Shown here: piece by piece, positions 63,855 to 64,000 of the stretch
Numbering within the stretch: position 1 is the first letter of the stretch
Layout of the letters: each line of letters begins with the position of its first letter
DNA from: Linepithema humile
Lineage: Eukaryota > Arthropoda > Insecta > Hymenoptera > Formicidae
Length of the DNA stretch: 64,000 bases
Assembly (NCBI RefSeq): GCF_040581485.1
Contig: NC_090129.1
Span: forward strand, 34,892,764 to 34,956,763
Direction: 5' to 3'
Program-made: the position numbers and the translations under genes
The notes under the pieces: model-generated
What the model was told of the DNA's origin: nothing
Databases searched by the model: none
The model's input: only the letters and a program-made list of their open reading frames with translations

Positions 63855-64000
63855 CTGAAAACGCCAAATGTCAGTTAGAGATTGTCATCACAAAGAAATC
63901 GTTTTAAGGAACTATCATTGAAAACTACGTACACGAGCTCTTATTCGAATATATTTTATAAAAAAAGCGTTACAAGTTAATAAAATCTTTTTTTTCTAAC

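Noticed and set aside
1..64000. tRNA, rRNA or viral genes
   Set aside because: I saw no cloverleaf with A and B boxes, no rRNA-like stretch and no viral or reverse-transcriptase domain in any frame; small structured RNAs could still be missed by eye.

Overview
The window looks like nuclear DNA of an insect, most probably a hymenopteran and perhaps an ant. It is AT-rich, its genes are split by GT-AG introns, introns and spacers are long, CG dinucleotides are not depleted, and the proteins are insect-type versions of a SAG/Rbx2 RING subunit, a Tret1 trehalose transporter, a Pat1 mRNA-decay factor and a rapsyn homologue. I cannot fix the species from sequence alone.

Layout. 1-7.8 kb is spacer with one or two weak small ORFs and a young transposon copy. 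From 7,987 to 48,318 lies Roc2 (SAG/Rbx2) on the minus strand. It has only two coding exons, separated by a 40.0 kb intron. Nested inside that intron on the opposite strand is a complete Tret1 gene. It has six shared or near-shared exons (36,998-44,413) and at least three alternative starts: exon 1a at 23,856, exon 1b at 29,363 and a short-form start at 39,446. Two of these starts have well placed TATA boxes. The rest of the intron holds several inverted-repeat elements, simple repeats, a GC-rich decayed coding stretch near 11.4-12 kb and a few orphan ORFs.

48.3-51 kb is a compact upstream region: a foldback element with TTA flanks, a diverged tandem duplication, and a small possible first coding exon on the plus strand at 50,880. 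From 51 to 55.2 kb there is AT-rich DNA with no coding sequence that I can see; it may include Patr-1 3' UTR. Patr-1 (Pat1 homologue, 723 aa, nine coding exons) occupies 55,183-58,951 on the minus strand. The last five coding exons of a rapsyn homologue (59,945-63,854, minus) run off the right edge.

The genes have unrelated jobs: cullin-RING ubiquitin ligation, sugar transport into and out of cells, P-body mRNA decay, and a synaptic scaffold. No operon-like or defence-like system is visible. The most notable architecture is the antisense nesting of a multi-promoter transporter gene inside a giant intron of a small housekeeping gene. A pair of nearly identical inverted mobile elements lies close to the two ends of that arrangement.
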